NCBI GenBank assembly: GCA_001306305.2
Contig: CP155577.1
Location: forward strand, 2,773,501 to 2,837,500
Length of the DNA stretch: 64,000 nucleotides
Direction of reading: 5' to 3'
Origin: Citromicrobium bathyomarinum
Lineage (GTDB): Bacteria > Pseudomonadota > Alphaproteobacteria > Sphingomonadales > Sphingomonadaceae
Below are positions 9,514-19,705 of the stretch, piece by piece; position 1 is the stretch's first letter; each line of letters opens with the position of its first letter. The notes under the pieces are model-generated. The model was not told where the DNA came from and made no database searches. It worked only from the letters and a program-made list of their open reading frames with translations. The position numbers were made by a program, and so were the translations under genes.

Positions 9514-9960
9514 ATGATGTTCCGCCTGATCGCCCCCGCGCTGATCGCGCTGGCCGCCTGCTCGACCGCAGTCCAGGCCGCCACATATGAAATGTTCCGC
9601 GATCCGAACTGCGGATGCTGCGAGATGTGGGCAGAGCATGTTCGCACAGAAAACGAAGCCGACATTGCGGAAGTGCCGACGCAGGACATGGCAGCGATCA
9701 AGACCGCCAACGGCGTGCCGCAGGATCTGTGGAGCTGCCACACGATGATCGTCGATGGCTACGTGATCGAAGGCCACGTCCCCGCCGCCGACATCGCCCG
9801 CCTGCTGGAAGAGCGCCCCGCCGGCGTAAAGGGTCTCGCGGTGCCGGGTATGCCGATGGGTTCGCCGGGCATGGATATGGGTGGTCACAAGCAGGCTTTT
9901 CAGGTCATCGCCTTTGGCGAAAAGGGCCGCTCGGTCTTCGCAAGCTACCCCGGGACATGA
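9514..9960 (+). CDS. DUF411 metal-binding periplasmic protein
   Basis: A 148-residue protein with a signal peptide (LIALAACSTAVQA; a lipobox-like AAC is also present) followed by the DUF411 domain: RDPNCGCCEMW, LWSCHTMIVDGYVIEGHVP, and GLAVPGMPMGSPGM. The CGCC and SCHT cysteines, the His residues and the Met-rich end point to copper or similar soft-metal binding in the periplasm; family members often lie near copper genes. No copper pump is nearby. Its stop overlaps the next start (ATGA), beginning a chain of four coupled genes ending with cmk. Confidence 0.85.
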   Translation: MMFRLIAPALIALAACSTAVQAATYEMFRDPNCGCCEMWAEHVRTENEADIAEVPTQDMAAIKTANGVPQDLWSCHTMIVDGYVIEGHVPAADIARLLEERPAGVKGLAVPGMPMGSPGMDMGGHKQAFQVIAFGEKGRSVFASYPGT

Positions 9961-10220
9961 CCGGGCTCGACATCTACAGCCTCGTCGGCTTCGTCGGGAT
10001 GGCCTGCATCATCGGGGCCTATTTCTATCTCACCGCCAGCAAGGCGGCGAACCCCTATATCCTGCACGGCACCAACCTAGTGGGTGCGGCGCTGCTGACG
10101 GTGAGCCTGCTGGTCCACACCAACTGGCCCAGCCTCGTACTCGAAGGCTTCTGGGCCGCGATCGCAATCTGGGGCATCGCCAAGGCGATCCGTGAGAAGA
10201 AGGCCGCGAAGCAGCCATGA
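9957..10220 (+). CDS. CBU_0592-like small membrane protein
   Basis: An 87-residue protein with three predicted helices. FVGMACIIGAYFYLTASK near the N-terminus and NLVGAALLTVSLL in the middle are the hallmarks of the CBU_0592 membrane-protein family, whose role is unknown. The ATG overlaps the end of the DUF411 gene by four bases, and its own end overlaps the hydrolase start. The C-terminus is a short basic tail. Confidence 0.7.
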   Translation: MTGLDIYSLVGFVGMACIIGAYFYLTASKAANPYILHGTNLVGAALLTVSLLVHTNWPSLVLEGFWAAIAIWGIAKAIREKKAAKQP

Positions 10221-11227
10221 TCCGCACCATACTAGTCGCCGCCGCGCTCGCCCTGTCGGGATGCGCTACGCTTCCTCCGCCCGAGGCATCACCCTCCCCC
10301 GCCTCGGTTCAGACCGTTGCGGTCGAAGCCTACGCCGCGCCCGACCGCGAACTGATGGTCCCGGTAGAAGGCGGCAACGTATACGTGCGCGTCAACGGCG
10401 ATCTCGACGCCGCCCCCCCGGTGGTGTTCCTCCACGGCGGCCCGGGGGGCACGCATAACGGCCTCGCCTCGATGCTGGGCTTGGCGGACGAGCGCGCGGT
10501 AGTCCTCTACGACCAGCTCGACAGCGGGAAGTCCGATCACCCGAACGATCCCGCCAACTGGCGGGTCGAGCGGTTTGTCGAGGAACTGGAGACGATCCGC
10601 CGGACGCTCGGCATCGAGCGCTGGCACGTGGTCGGCCACAGCTGGGGTTCGGCGATCGCGCTGGAATATGCCGCGAAGTACCCGCAACACGTCGCCTCCA
10701 CCGTGCTCGGCGGGACCTATATCAATACCCAGCGGTGGATCGCGGATGCCAACATCCTGCTCGAAGACCTGCCGCAGGATGTCCAGCAGACCATCGCCGC
10801 ATGCGAGACCGACGCATCCCCACCTGCGGAACAATGCGCCGCAGCAACCGATGCGTTCTACGCCGAGTTCAACCGCCGCGAACCGGCGACTGCCGCGCTG
10901 CGCGCCTATTCCGAAAGGATCGGCGGACAGGGCTTCAACCCGGTGATCTACAACGCGATGTGGGGGCCGAGCGAGTTTCGCTCCAAGGGTTCGCTCAAGA
11001 CCTACGACGCGGTCCCGCTGCTTGGCGAAATCGACGGTTCGCGCACGCTGTTCCTGATCGGCCAGTATGACGAGGCGCGCATCGACACCGTGCAGGATTA
11101 TGTGAAGATGACGCCGGGCGCCGAATTCGGCGTGGTCCCCGGAGCCGCGCACGGCTTCTTCACCGACCGTCCGATGGAGAGCGAGGCGATCCTGCGCGCC
11201 TGGCTCGCGAGGCACGACGCGCCGTGA
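10217..11227 (+). CDS. alpha/beta-hydrolase lipoprotein, proline iminopeptidase-like (S33)
   Basis: A 336-residue protein starting with a lipoprotein signal (lipobox LALSGC, Cys16), so probably membrane-attached in the periplasm. The hydrolase fold shows the oxyanion motif HGGPGG at 73-78, the nucleophile elbow GHSWGS with Ser142, a likely acid at Asp285 (IGQYDEA) and His312 (GAAHGF). HGGPGG plus GHSWG is typical of prolyl aminopeptidases and related S33 enzymes. The cap domain between residues 165 and 265 has two cysteines that may pair. The natural substrate is not known. Coupled to the genes on both sides by four-base overlaps. Confidence 0.82.
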   Translation: MIRTILVAAALALSGCATLPPPEASPSPASVQTVAVEAYAAPDRELMVPVEGGNVYVRVNGDLDAAPPVVFLHGGPGGTHNGLASMLGLADERAVVLYDQLDSGKSDHPNDPANWRVERFVEELETIRRTLGIERWHVVGHSWGSAIALEYAAKYPQHVASTVLGGTYINTQRWIADANILLEDLPQDVQQTIAACETDASPPAEQCAAATDAFYAEFNRREPATAALRAYSERIGGQGFNPVIYNAMWGPSEFRSKGSLKTYDAVPLLGEIDGSRTLFLIGQYDEARIDTVQDYVKMTPGAEFGVVPGAAHGFFTDRPMESEAILRAWLARHDAP

Positions 11228-11844
11228 TCGTCGCCGTCGACGGACCCACCGCCAGCGGCAAGGGCACTCTTGCCAGGGCCATCGCCGCGCATTTCGGCCT
11301 GCCATATCTCGATACCGGCCTGCTCTACCGCGCGGTCGGGCGGCAGGTGCAGCTTGCCGGGAAGGCCCCCGACAGCGAAGCGGATGCTCTGGCGGCGGCG
11401 GACTTTCCCGACAGTCTGCTGTCCGATCCGGAACTACGCAGCGAGGCAATCGGCGGCTATGCCAGTCGCGTCTCGATCCACCCGCAGGTGCGCGCGGCGC
11501 TGCTCGAACGCCAGCGGGCCTTCGCGCAGCAGGCCGGCGGCGCGGTGCTCGACGGACGCGATATCGGCACGGTGATCTGCCCCGATGCGGAGGTAAAACT
11601 GTTCGTCACCGCCTCGCTCGACGCGCGGGCTGACCGGCGCTTTGCCGAGATGCAGTCGCAGGGCCGCGAGTTGACGCGCGACGAAATCCGCGCGCAGATC
11701 GAACGCCGCGACGAGCGCGACATGAACCGTAAGGATGCGCCGCTGAAGCCCGCGCCCGACGCCTTCGTCCTCGATACCACCGCGCTCGGCAAGGACGCCG
11801 CCATCGCCGCCGCCATCGAAGCGGTCGAACAGGCGCGCGGGTAA
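11224..11844 (+). CDS. cmk: cytidylate kinase
   Basis: Phosphorylates CMP and dCMP with ATP. The 206-residue product has the P-loop [10 protein letters not shown] at the N-terminus, [10 protein letters not shown] in the NMP-binding region, the [13 protein letters not shown] motif and the arginine-rich RRDERDMNR lid. The start is a GTG at 11224 overlapping the previous stop by four bases. rpsA lies downstream on the same strand, a cmk-rpsA neighbourhood common in proteobacteria, but a convergent EAL gene separates them here. Confidence 0.95.
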   Translation: MIVAVDGPTASGKGTLARAIAAHFGLPYLDTGLLYRAVGRQVQLAGKAPDSEADALAAADFPDSLLSDPELRSEAIGGYASRVSIHPQVRAALLERQRAFAQQAGGAVLDGRDIGTVICPDAEVKLFVTASLDARADRRFAEMQSQGRELTRDEIRAQIERRDERDMNRKDAPLKPAPDAFVLDTTALGKDAAIAAAIEAVEQARG

Positions 11845-11857
11845 ATCCGCTAGCCGA

Positions 11858-12631
11858 TCAGGCGACCGCGCTCTTCGAAGGCTCTTGCGGCGTCGGCCAA
11901 TGCACCTCCGGCAGCGTGCGAAAGCCGGGTTTTGCGAACAGGTATCCCTGGCAATAGCGGATGCCCAGGAGCCTGAGCGTGGTCCACTCCTCCACGGTCT
12001 CGATCCCTTCGGCAACAACCGTGATGCCCAGCCTTGTGGCAATGCGCACGATCCCCTCGACGATCACCCGGCGCGATACAGAGGAGTCGATCGAACGGAT
12101 CAGCTCCATGTCCAGCTTGAGATAGTCGGTCTGGATCTTCGCAAGCAGCCCCAGCCCCGCGTGCCCCGCGCCGAAATCGTCGATCGCAGTGCTGAAGCCC
12201 ATGCTTTTGTAACTCTCGACGATGTTTCGCACGTGCTCGGTATCGTCCATCCGCTCGTTCTCGGTCAGTTCGAACAGCAGGCGATCGGTCGGCAGGTCGC
12301 ATGCCCGCGCGGTCGCCAGGGTCAGCTGAATACAGGCGAGCGGCGAATAGACCGCATTGGGCAGGAAGTTGATCGACAGCCTGGCATCGGTCTCGAGAAT
12401 GCCCGCTTTCACCGCGTCCTCGATCGCAGTCACGCGACATTGCTGATCGAAGGCGTAGCGCGTTTCTTCGTCCACCTGCGAGAGGACCGACCCGGCACTC
12501 TCCCCGTTCTCGCCGCGCACCAGCGCCTCGTAGGCAAAGACCGTGCCGGTCTCGCAATCGACGATCGGCTGGAACGCCATCGCGATCGCAAATTCGTGCT
12601 GCGGCGATTTGCACTGCGAACAGCCAGCCAT
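11858..12631 (-). CDS. EAL-domain cyclic-di-GMP phosphodiesterase
   Basis: A single-domain EAL protein of 257 residues. The catalytic set looks complete: YEALVRG (35-37 is EAL), SINFLPN, FELTENE, IDDFGAGHAGL, LKLDMELI and VVAEGIETVEE, so it should cleave c-di-GMP to pGpG. The short N-terminus has a CSQC pair but no membrane helix or sensor domain. The ATG at 12629-12631 has GAGAGGG seven bases upstream and is preferred over a TTG two codons earlier. It is convergent with cmk and divergent from rpsA. Confidence 0.9.
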   Translation of the reverse strand: MAGCSQCKSPQHEFAIAMAFQPIVDCETGTVFAYEALVRGENGESAGSVLSQVDEETRYAFDQQCRVTAIEDAVKAGILETDARLSINFLPNAVYSPLACIQLTLATARACDLPTDRLLFELTENERMDDTEHVRNIVESYKSMGFSTAIDDFGAGHAGLGLLAKIQTDYLKLDMELIRSIDSSVSRRVIVEGIVRIATRLGITVVAEGIETVEEWTTLRLLGIRYCQGYLFAKPGFRTLPEVHWPTPQEPSKSAVA

Positions 12632-12973
12632 CGGCAATCCCTCTCAATTACCATCGAACCAATAAGAGGAAGGTTATAACGGATTGTAAAAACAACAAAT
12701 CTCTGCGGACGGTTTGAAGCAGGCCCGCAATGAGGCGCATCGCCGCCGGGCACGCAAAGCCTCCAATTTGCTTGCATTTTCCGCAGTTCGCGCGTACCTG
12801 CCCGCCGTTCTCGCATTCTCATGGATTCGACGGACCCGCGCGGTGGCATACGGCCTCGCGCGGAACACGGCCCTCTTGCCCCGTACGGCCCGCGCAATGG
12901 TGTGCAGGCAGACGGGTAAAGACCCCGGACAACCGGTGGCCGGTAGCAAAAGTGAACTAGGAACCTCATACCT
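12632..12973 (+). other. intergenic region between the EAL gene and rpsA
   Basis: 342 bases with no convincing gene. It must hold the divergent promoters of the EAL gene and rpsA. One reasonable sigma-70 pair for rpsA is TTGCAT at 12772-12777 and TACCTG at 12795-12800, 17 bases apart, which would give a leader of about 165 bases. Long rpsA leaders often act in S1 autoregulation, but I see no specific fold to support that here. Confidence 0.4.
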
Positions 12974-14674
<1,701 letters not shown>

Positions 14675-14707
14675 GCTCCGCCACGCTTAACGCGTGACCT
14701 TTGAAAC

Positions 14708-14742
14708 GGCCCGCCCTCCCCAACCGGAGCGGCGGGCCTTTT
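14708..14742 (+). terminator. rho-independent terminator after rpsA
   Basis: GGCCCGCC at 14708-14715 pairs perfectly with GGCGGGCC at 14731-14738, directly followed by TTTT. It ends the rpsA transcript. Confidence 0.85.
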
Positions 14743-14773
14743 CGTATGTGTGCGGCGGCTTTAAGCTGGGGTG

Positions 14774-15169
14774 ATGACAAGGACGACGCTCTACGCTCGC
14801 AGACCGATCCTCAGCGCTCCGCTGCGCTGGCGTGTGGAGTTCGCCATGCTGAGTCTTCTGCTCGCCGTGATTGATCGGTGGGCACCGTCCTGGGCCATGG
14901 CTGGTCCGACAATCCTGGTTCTCATCGCGGTGCTGGCGGTGCTCATCTATCCGATGATGCAGAGCAGCGATCTTACCCTGCTAAGGCCGCAGAGGCCGCG
15001 GCTGGAACGGACGATCGGCGTCCTGTGCCTGGTCGGGCTGCTCGCGACGTTTGTCGCTCGGATAGCCGCTGACGATTTCTCCTCTCACGATGGGTTCTAC
15101 CTCTTCCTGATGGGGGCGTTGCTCAGCAGACCGCCAGTCTTGGCGATCGCAAATCATCCGGCGGATTGA
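14774..15169 (+). CDS. hypothetical membrane protein
   Basis: A 131-residue protein with about four hydrophobic segments (residues 24-36, 44-64, 83-97 and 107-124) joined by short basic loops. I recognise no domain. The ATG at 14774 follows a GTG one codon earlier; either could start. GCTGGGG just upstream may be the ribosome site. It lies alone between the rpsA terminator and a lipoprotein gene. It is a plausible gene, but without known homology. Confidence 0.55.
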   Translation: MTRTTLYARRPILSAPLRWRVEFAMLSLLLAVIDRWAPSWAMAGPTILVLIAVLAVLIYPMMQSSDLTLLRPQRPRLERTIGVLCLVGLLATFVARIAADDFSSHDGFYLFLMGALLSRPPVLAIANHPAD

Positions 15170-15217
15170 GCGGCCCGGGTCTTGTTTCGACAATGTGCGT
15201 CCCATAGCGTCGCGCGC

Positions 15218-15661
15218 ATGCGATCTCAGACAATTCTCCCCCTCGCCGCCCTGCTGCTCGCCAGCGCGGCCTGCACCAACGAAGCCGCCGCCCCGCAGCC
15301 GGATGCCAGCGAAGCCGCTGCCCAGCCCACCCGCGCCCCGCTCAAGCTGGCAGGGCAGTACAAGGCGTTCCTTTACGGGCCGGACCACACCAGCGCCTCG
15401 GGCGCGCGGCTGGATCAGGCGTGGCAGGTGCTGCAGCAGGACCGGGCCAACTACCACGAGCGCGATGTGCGGCAGGACGCCGATCAGAGCGACCCCGTGT
15501 TCGCTTCCGCCGCCAATCGCGACCGGATCGAGGACATGGTCGCCAACGGCAACCTGACCGATGCGTCGGCGCGCAAGATCGTGGACGGGAACGTGCTGGT
15601 CGCAGTCGACGTCTATACCCGTGACGGCGAGCCCGCGCGGCTCGATGTGTCGGTCTACTAA
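15218..15661 (+). CDS. hypothetical lipoprotein
   Basis: A 147-residue protein with a lipoprotein signal (LPLAALLLASAAC, Cys19), a Pro/Ala-rich linker and a C-terminal part of unknown fold containing MVANGNLTDASARKIVDGN and VDVYTRDGEPARLDVSVY. It is probably outer-membrane anchored. It stops 17 bases before the likely gloB start, and its last codons overlap the gloB ribosome-binding region, so the two are likely cotranscribed. Confidence 0.65.
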   Translation: MRSQTILPLAALLLASAACTNEAAAPQPDASEAAAQPTRAPLKLAGQYKAFLYGPDHTSASGARLDQAWQVLQQDRANYHERDVRQDADQSDPVFASAANRDRIEDMVANGNLTDASARKIVDGNVLVAVDVYTRDGEPARLDVSVY

Positions 15662-15678
15662 CCAGCGGAGAAGTCCCC

Positions 15679-16434
15679 CTGCTCCAGATCCACCAGTTCC
15701 CCTGCCTCAACGACAATTATGGCTTCCTGCTGCACGATCCCGACAGCGGGCAGACTGCGGCGATCGACACGCCGGATGGCGCGGAATACCTCAGGCAGGC
15801 AGAGGCCAAGGGCTGGCGGATCAGCCACATCTGGAACACCCACTGGCACCCCGACCACGCAGGCGGAAACAAGGCCATCGTCGAGGCGACAGGCGCGCAG
15901 GTGATCGCGCCGCAGGAAGTCGAGAAGCTCTCCCCTATCGACCGGGTGGTGGCGCATGGCGATGCGGTGACGCTGGGCGAGCACACGGCGCAGGTGATCG
16001 ACGTATCGGGCCACACCAACGGCCATATTGCCTTCCACTTGCCCTCAGACGGCATTGCCTTCGTGGGTGACAGCGTGTTCGCGCTGGGCTGCGGGCGGAT
16101 GTTCGAGGGCGAGCCGCAGCAGTTCTGGGGCAGCCTCGCGCGGATCAAGGCGCTGCCGCCCGAAACCACGCTCTACTGCGCGCACGAATACACCGCCGCG
16201 AACGCGAAGTTCGCGCTCCACGCCGATCCGGAGAACGCAGCGCTGCAGGCCTATGTGCAGGAGATCGATGCGAAGCGCGCGCAGGACGAGCCGACCGTGC
16301 CCACGGTCCTCTCGCGCGAGCTTGAGACCAATCCCTTCCTGCGTGCCGATGCCCCCGAGATGCAGGCACGCTGGGGCGGCGAAAGCCCGGCGGATACCTT
16401 TGCCGCACTGCGCGCAGCCAAAGACGCGTTCTAG
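15679..16434 (+). CDS. gloB: hydroxyacylglutathione hydrolase (glyoxalase II), apparent CTG start
   Basis: Hydrolyses S-lactoylglutathione, the second step of methylglyoxal detoxification. The 251-residue product has the metallo-beta-lactamase metal motif THWHPDHAGG (H55, H57, D59, H60), the later GHTNGHIAF and FVGDSVFALGCGRMFEG, and the C-terminal HEYTAANAKFA typical of glyoxalase II. The family normally begins M-L-x-I-H-Q-F-P-C-L-x-D-N-Y. Here that point is a CTG at 15679, six bases after GGAGAA. No ATG, GTG or TTG occurs in frame between the upstream stop at 15622 and the conserved beginning, so CTG is the only reasonable start. It ends sharing a CTAG with the convergent GNAT gene. Confidence 0.92.
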   Translation: MLQIHQFPCLNDNYGFLLHDPDSGQTAAIDTPDGAEYLRQAEAKGWRISHIWNTHWHPDHAGGNKAIVEATGAQVIAPQEVEKLSPIDRVVAHGDAVTLGEHTAQVIDVSGHTNGHIAFHLPSDGIAFVGDSVFALGCGRMFEGEPQQFWGSLARIKALPPETTLYCAHEYTAANAKFALHADPENAALQAYVQEIDAKRAQDEPTVPTVLSRELETNPFLRADAPEMQARWGGESPADTFAALRAAKDAF

Positions 16435-16922
16435 GCGGCCCGCGTCAGGTCGCGGTGGAAGAACTGGTTGAAGTCGCTCTTCACATAGTCGCCAAAAGCC
16501 GCTCCCGGCACGAAGCCGCGAGCGCGGTAGAAGCGGATCGCAGGCTCGAAAGCCGCACCGCTGCCGGTTTCCAGCGAGAGGCGCTGCAGCCCAAGTGCCT
16601 GCGCTCGGGAGACGATCGAAGCGAGGATGGCGTCCGCGACCCCGCGCTTCAGAAAATCGGGATGGGTCCGCATCGACTTGATCTCGCCCGTTTCATCGGG
16701 GAGCAGCCGCAGCGCGCCGACACCGGCGATTGCGTCACCGAGCCAGGCCGACCAGACTTCCACATCGGGCCGCGTCAGGCCGCTCAGGTCGAGCGCGAAC
16801 ACGGCTTCGGGCGGGGATTGCGCGTGCATCCCCCGCAGGTGAAGTTCGATGAGGGAACGGGTCGCTTCGCCCGTCAGATCGTCGCGACGAACGACGATTC
16901 TGTCGGGCGATAGCGCCGTCAT
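16431..16922 (-). CDS. GNAT-family N-acetyltransferase
   Basis: A single GNAT domain of 163 residues. The acetyl-CoA loop region is visible as EIKSMRTHPDFLKRGVADAI, with the preceding strand VGALRLLPDETGE and the C-terminal FYRARGFVPGAAFGDY pattern (residue F-Y followed by G-F). The substrate is unknown. It begins ten bases after atpF on the same strand and is therefore probably the last gene of the F0 transcript. It converges on gloB, with stop codons sharing the palindrome CTAG. Confidence 0.85.
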   Translation of the reverse strand: MTALSPDRIVVRRDDLTGEATRSLIELHLRGMHAQSPPEAVFALDLSGLTRPDVEVWSAWLGDAIAGVGALRLLPDETGEIKSMRTHPDFLKRGVADAILASIVSRAQALGLQRLSLETGSGAAFEPAIRFYRARGFVPGAAFGDYVKSDFNQFFHRDLTRAA

Positions 16923-16932
16923 GGCCGGGAAA

Positions 16933-17502
16933 TCAGATCCCGGCGATCATGTCGTCGGCGAGCTTGCGGTCCGCGTCCGCGTCCAGCTTCTCGCCGATCA
17001 GGCTGCGGCTGGCTGCGGCAGCAGCGGCAGCGGCCTTGGCACGCACTTCGGCAACGGCCTCACGCTCGGCAGCGGAGATCTTGTCCTGCGCCATGCGCTT
17101 GCGCCGTTCGACCAGCTCCTTGCTGTCTTCCTCGGCACGTTCCAGAATCGACTCCGCTTCGGCCCGTGCATTGTCGAGCATCGCCTCGGCATCGCTCTCC
17201 GCATTGGCGATCTTGGCGGCATATTCGTCACGCAGCGTCTCGGCTTCGGCGCGCAGGCGCTTGGCCTCGTCCAGCTCTTCGCGGATCGCGGCGATCCGGC
17301 TGTCGAGCCCGGCGGTGATGCTCTTGTGCGCCTTGAGGCGCAGGATCGCCACCAGGATCAGCAGCAGCATCGCGACCGACACCCACTGGAAGGGCTGGAG
17401 GCCCAGCAGGGTGGGTTCGGCATGCGCAGCGTCACCGCCATGCGCCGCCTCGGTATATTCGACGGGCTCTTGCGTGGTGAAGATTTCGGTAGATTCAGCC
17501 AT
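16933..17502 (-). CDS. atpF: ATP synthase F0 subunit b
   Basis: Peripheral-stalk subunit linking F0 to F1. The 189-residue product has an acidic, His-containing N-terminus, a single membrane helix around residues 38-56 (FQWVSVAMLLLILVAILRL), and then a long charged Ala/Glu/Lys coiled coil to residue 175. It overlaps the b' gene by eight bases. With b' it forms the heterodimeric stalk typical of alphaproteobacteria. Which of the two is called b or b' is by position in the operon (a-c-b'-b). Confidence 0.92.
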   Translation of the reverse strand: MAESTEIFTTQEPVEYTEAAHGGDAAHAEPTLLGLQPFQWVSVAMLLLILVAILRLKAHKSITAGLDSRIAAIREELDEAKRLRAEAETLRDEYAAKIANAESDAEAMLDNARAEAESILERAEEDSKELVERRKRMAQDKISAAEREAVAEVRAKAAAAAAAASRSLIGEKLDADADRKLADDMIAGI

Positions 17503-17989
17503 GTGCCATCGCTTCCTTCACGGCCTTGCCGGCTGCGGGCTTGGTCACCGTGATGCCGGCGATCCGGGCCACGATGTCCTGCGCCGCATCGGTCGCGACC
17601 GCTTCGATCTCGCCCATAGCCTGGGCCCGGGCAGCGGCCAGTTCCTGGTCCGCCTCTTCGAGCTTCTTGTCGAGCCGCTTTTGCGCGGCGGCGATCTTCT
17701 TCTCGGACTTGGCGGCAGCTTCGGCCTTGGCCTCGGCAATCAGGGCCTGTGCCCGCGCGCGATTTTCGTTCTCGCGCACGCGCCAGGCTTCTTCTTCCTG
17801 GTCCGCCTGATCGCGAGCGGCCTGCGCCGCTGCGATATCGTCGGCGATCTGCTTGCTACGCCGCTCCATCGTGCCCGAGACCTTGGGCACCATTCCGCGT
17901 CCGACGACGAAGAAGGAGATGCCAAAAAACACCAGCAGCCAGAAGGCCTGGCTGGAGAAGGTTTCGGCCAATTGGTCGATCTGGGGCAT
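17495..17989 (-). CDS. atpG: ATP synthase F0 subunit b'
   Basis: The partner stalk subunit of 164 residues: a membrane helix near the N-terminus (FWLLVFFGISFFVVG at about 17-31), the conserved basic turn GTMERRSKQI, then a coiled coil rich in Ala, Glu and Lys. It begins MPQIDQLAETFSSQAFW, typical of b' proteins. It lies between atpE and the b gene. The symbol atpG is used for b' in some alphaproteobacterial annotations and for gamma in others. Confidence 0.9.
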   Translation of the reverse strand: MPQIDQLAETFSSQAFWLLVFFGISFFVVGRGMVPKVSGTMERRSKQIADDIAAAQAARDQADQEEEAWRVRENENRARAQALIAEAKAEAAAKSEKKIAAAQKRLDKKLEEADQELAAARAQAMGEIEAVATDAAQDIVARIAGITVTKPAAGKAVKEAMAHG

Positions 17990-18074
17990 GTTGCTCTATC
18001 CGGCGTGCGAGGTGGAAGACGTTCGATACAAGGGCCGGGACGCGCCCGGCCCTTTCAGATATCGATCGGTTTCC

Positions 18075-18302
18075 TCAGGCCACGAAGGTGAGGATGATCG
18101 CGATGACGAACGCGAGCAGGCCGAGAAGTTCCGCACCGGCGAAACCGATGAACAGGCGGCCCTGCTGGCCGTCGGCGGCACCCGGATTGCGCAGCGCGCC
18201 ATCGAGGAACGAGGCGAAGACGTTACCCACACCCAGCGCGGCGAGACCGCAACCGATTGCGGCAAGACCGGCTCCGAGCAGCTTTGCGGCTTCTGCGTCC
18301 AT
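18075..18302 (-). CDS. atpE: ATP synthase F0 subunit c
   Basis: Forms the rotating proton-driven ring. The 75-residue protein is two helices joined by a polar loop: GAGLAAIGCGLAALGVGNVF in the first helix and GFAGAELLGLLAFVIA in the second, the latter holding the proton-carrying acid (E in GAELLG). It begins MDAEAAKLLGAG, as in related sphingomonads. It lies 42 bases after atpB and 85 bases before the b' gene. Confidence 0.96.
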   Translation of the reverse strand: MDAEAAKLLGAGLAAIGCGLAALGVGNVFASFLDGALRNPGAADGQQGRLFIGFAGAELLGLLAFVIAIILTFVA

Positions 18303-18344
18303 TTCGAATACTCCTTGGTAAAATATGCGTGTGTTGAAAGGGGA

Positions 18345-19133
18345 TCAGTGAAGGTGTTCGGCGTCGTTGATATACAGCGAGGTCAACAGCGCGAAAACAT
18401 AGGCCTGGATGCCTGCGACCAGGATTTCCAGGGCGCAGATCGCGATCATCAGCAGCATGCTGGGCAGGCTGACGATCAGGCCCGTGCCGACGCCGCCAAG
18501 CCCGCCGGAGACGACGAAGCTGGCGAGAACTTCAAGCAGAAGGTGCCCGGCCATCATCGCGACGAACAGACGCAGCGCGAGGCTGAATGGGCGAACCATG
18601 AACGAGATGAACTCGATCGGCGCGATCAGCGGAGTCATCAGCAGCGGCGTGCCGTGCGGCACGAACAGGCCGAAGAACTTGAGGCCGTGCTTCCAGAACC
18701 CGACCGCAAGCACGATCGAGAAGCTGAGAATGGCGAGTATGCCGGTGACCGTGAAGTGGCTGGTGAAGGTGAACGGGTGGATCCCGACGATCCCCAGCGG
18801 CATCAGGCCCAGCAGGTTTGCAAACAGGATGAAGGTGAACAGGGTGAACACGTAGGGCACGTATTTGCGCCCTTCCTTGCCGATATTGGCTTCCACCATA
18901 TTCTCGATGAAGCCGGTCAGGCTTTCCACCGCCATCTGCCAGCGGCCCGGAATCAGGTCCTGCTTGGTGCCCGCGCGCACGAACAGGATGAGCACGATGG
19001 TCGCGATCATCATCCACAGCGCGCTGTTGGTGAATGCGATGTTGACGCCAGCCACTTCCCACTGAGCCGATCCGAAGAGCGGCTTGATGGTGAACTGGTA
19101 CATCGGGTCGATTTTGCCTTCTTCGCCGGCCAC
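18345..19133 (-). CDS. atpB: ATP synthase F0 subunit a
   Basis: Membrane stator subunit that forms the proton half-channels beside the c ring. The 262-residue protein has five or six helices. The essential arginine lies in the segment RPFSLALRLFVAMMAGHLLL, and helix 5/6 contains ALEILVAGIQAYVFALL, the normal family end. The start is the GTG at 19131-19133, with AGGA six bases upstream; an internal ATG ten codons later would also keep all helices. It follows atpI by 51 bases. Confidence 0.95.
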   Translation of the reverse strand: MAGEEGKIDPMYQFTIKPLFGSAQWEVAGVNIAFTNSALWMMIATIVLILFVRAGTKQDLIPGRWQMAVESLTGFIENMVEANIGKEGRKYVPYVFTLFTFILFANLLGLMPLGIVGIHPFTFTSHFTVTGILAILSFSIVLAVGFWKHGLKFFGLFVPHGTPLLMTPLIAPIEFISFMVRPFSLALRLFVAMMAGHLLLEVLASFVVSGGLGGVGTGLIVSLPSMLLMIAICALEILVAGIQAYVFALLTSLYINDAEHLH

Positions 19134-19184
19134 CTGAAATCCTGTTCGCGTCTCTTACCGCTCAATCGCGGCGGCTTGGAAAAA

Positions 19185-19532
19185 TCAGCCTTCGTCAGAA
19201 GGTTTGCTGCCGGCACCGCCACCGGTGCCCGCATTTCGAAACATATTCCTGAAAGCCACGCCTATTCCGAGGAACAGGCCGGCCAACAGACCCCACGGCC
19301 AGGTTCCGGCCAGCGCATCCACGCCGTAACCGATCACCGAACCGCCAAGCAGCCCACCCAGAAGATCCGCCAGCACACGATTGCCGGCACGGTAATCCGC
19401 ATCGGCTTTTCGCGCACTTTCCGTGGGCCTGCGCTTCTCCTCTCGCTCGCGTGCGGCCTTAAGCCGCTGCTCGAGCGCGTCGATCCGCGCATCCTCAGGT
19501 ATGGGCTCTCGCGCGGACTTATCGTCGCTCAT
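19185..19532 (-). CDS. atpI: ATP synthase accessory protein AtpI
   Basis: First gene of the F0 operon. The 115-residue product has a charged N-terminal helix (residues 15-45) and two membrane helices (about 60-78 and 82-100) with GGLLGGSVIGYGVDALAGTWPW, the typical AtpI signature. AtpI proteins help assemble the c ring or load its Mg2+. The start at 19530-19532 gives MSDDKSAREP; upstream codons are in the leader. It ends with a Gly/Ser-rich tail. Confidence 0.88.
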   Translation of the reverse strand: MSDDKSAREPIPEDARIDALEQRLKAAREREEKRRPTESARKADADYRAGNRVLADLLGGLLGGSVIGYGVDALAGTWPWGLLAGLFLGIGVAFRNMFRNAGTGGGAGSKPSDEG

Positions 19533-19599
19533 GCCAAGGCTCTCTATAAAAGTGAGAATCATGCGGCACGGGCAACACCTGCCCGCCGAGGGCGCGGTC

Positions 19600-19628
19600 G
19601 CCTTAGAAAAGGGTTTTTGGCAAGTCAA
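19600..19628 (-). promoter_or_regulatory. likely sigma-70 promoter of the F0 ATP synthase operon
   Basis: On the minus strand TTGACT at 19623-19628 and TAAGGC at 19600-19605 are separated by exactly 17 bases. It sits about 70 bases upstream of the atpI ATG, with no other gene between. Confidence 0.55.
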
Positions 19629-19705
19629 CCGGAGCCGACGCGGCGCGGCAAAACGCTCCCCGCCGCAGGAGCGGTGTCAGACCCCTGCTGCGGGGACCAT
19701 GCCGA

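Noticed and set aside
7917-9743. 608-codon open frame opposite aroA
   Set aside because: Crosses the start of the FYDLN gene and all of aroA in antisense; composition typical of a shadow frame.
12641-12973. Riboswitch or structured S1 leader upstream of rpsA
   Set aside because: No known riboswitch core or clear conserved fold could be recognised by eye.
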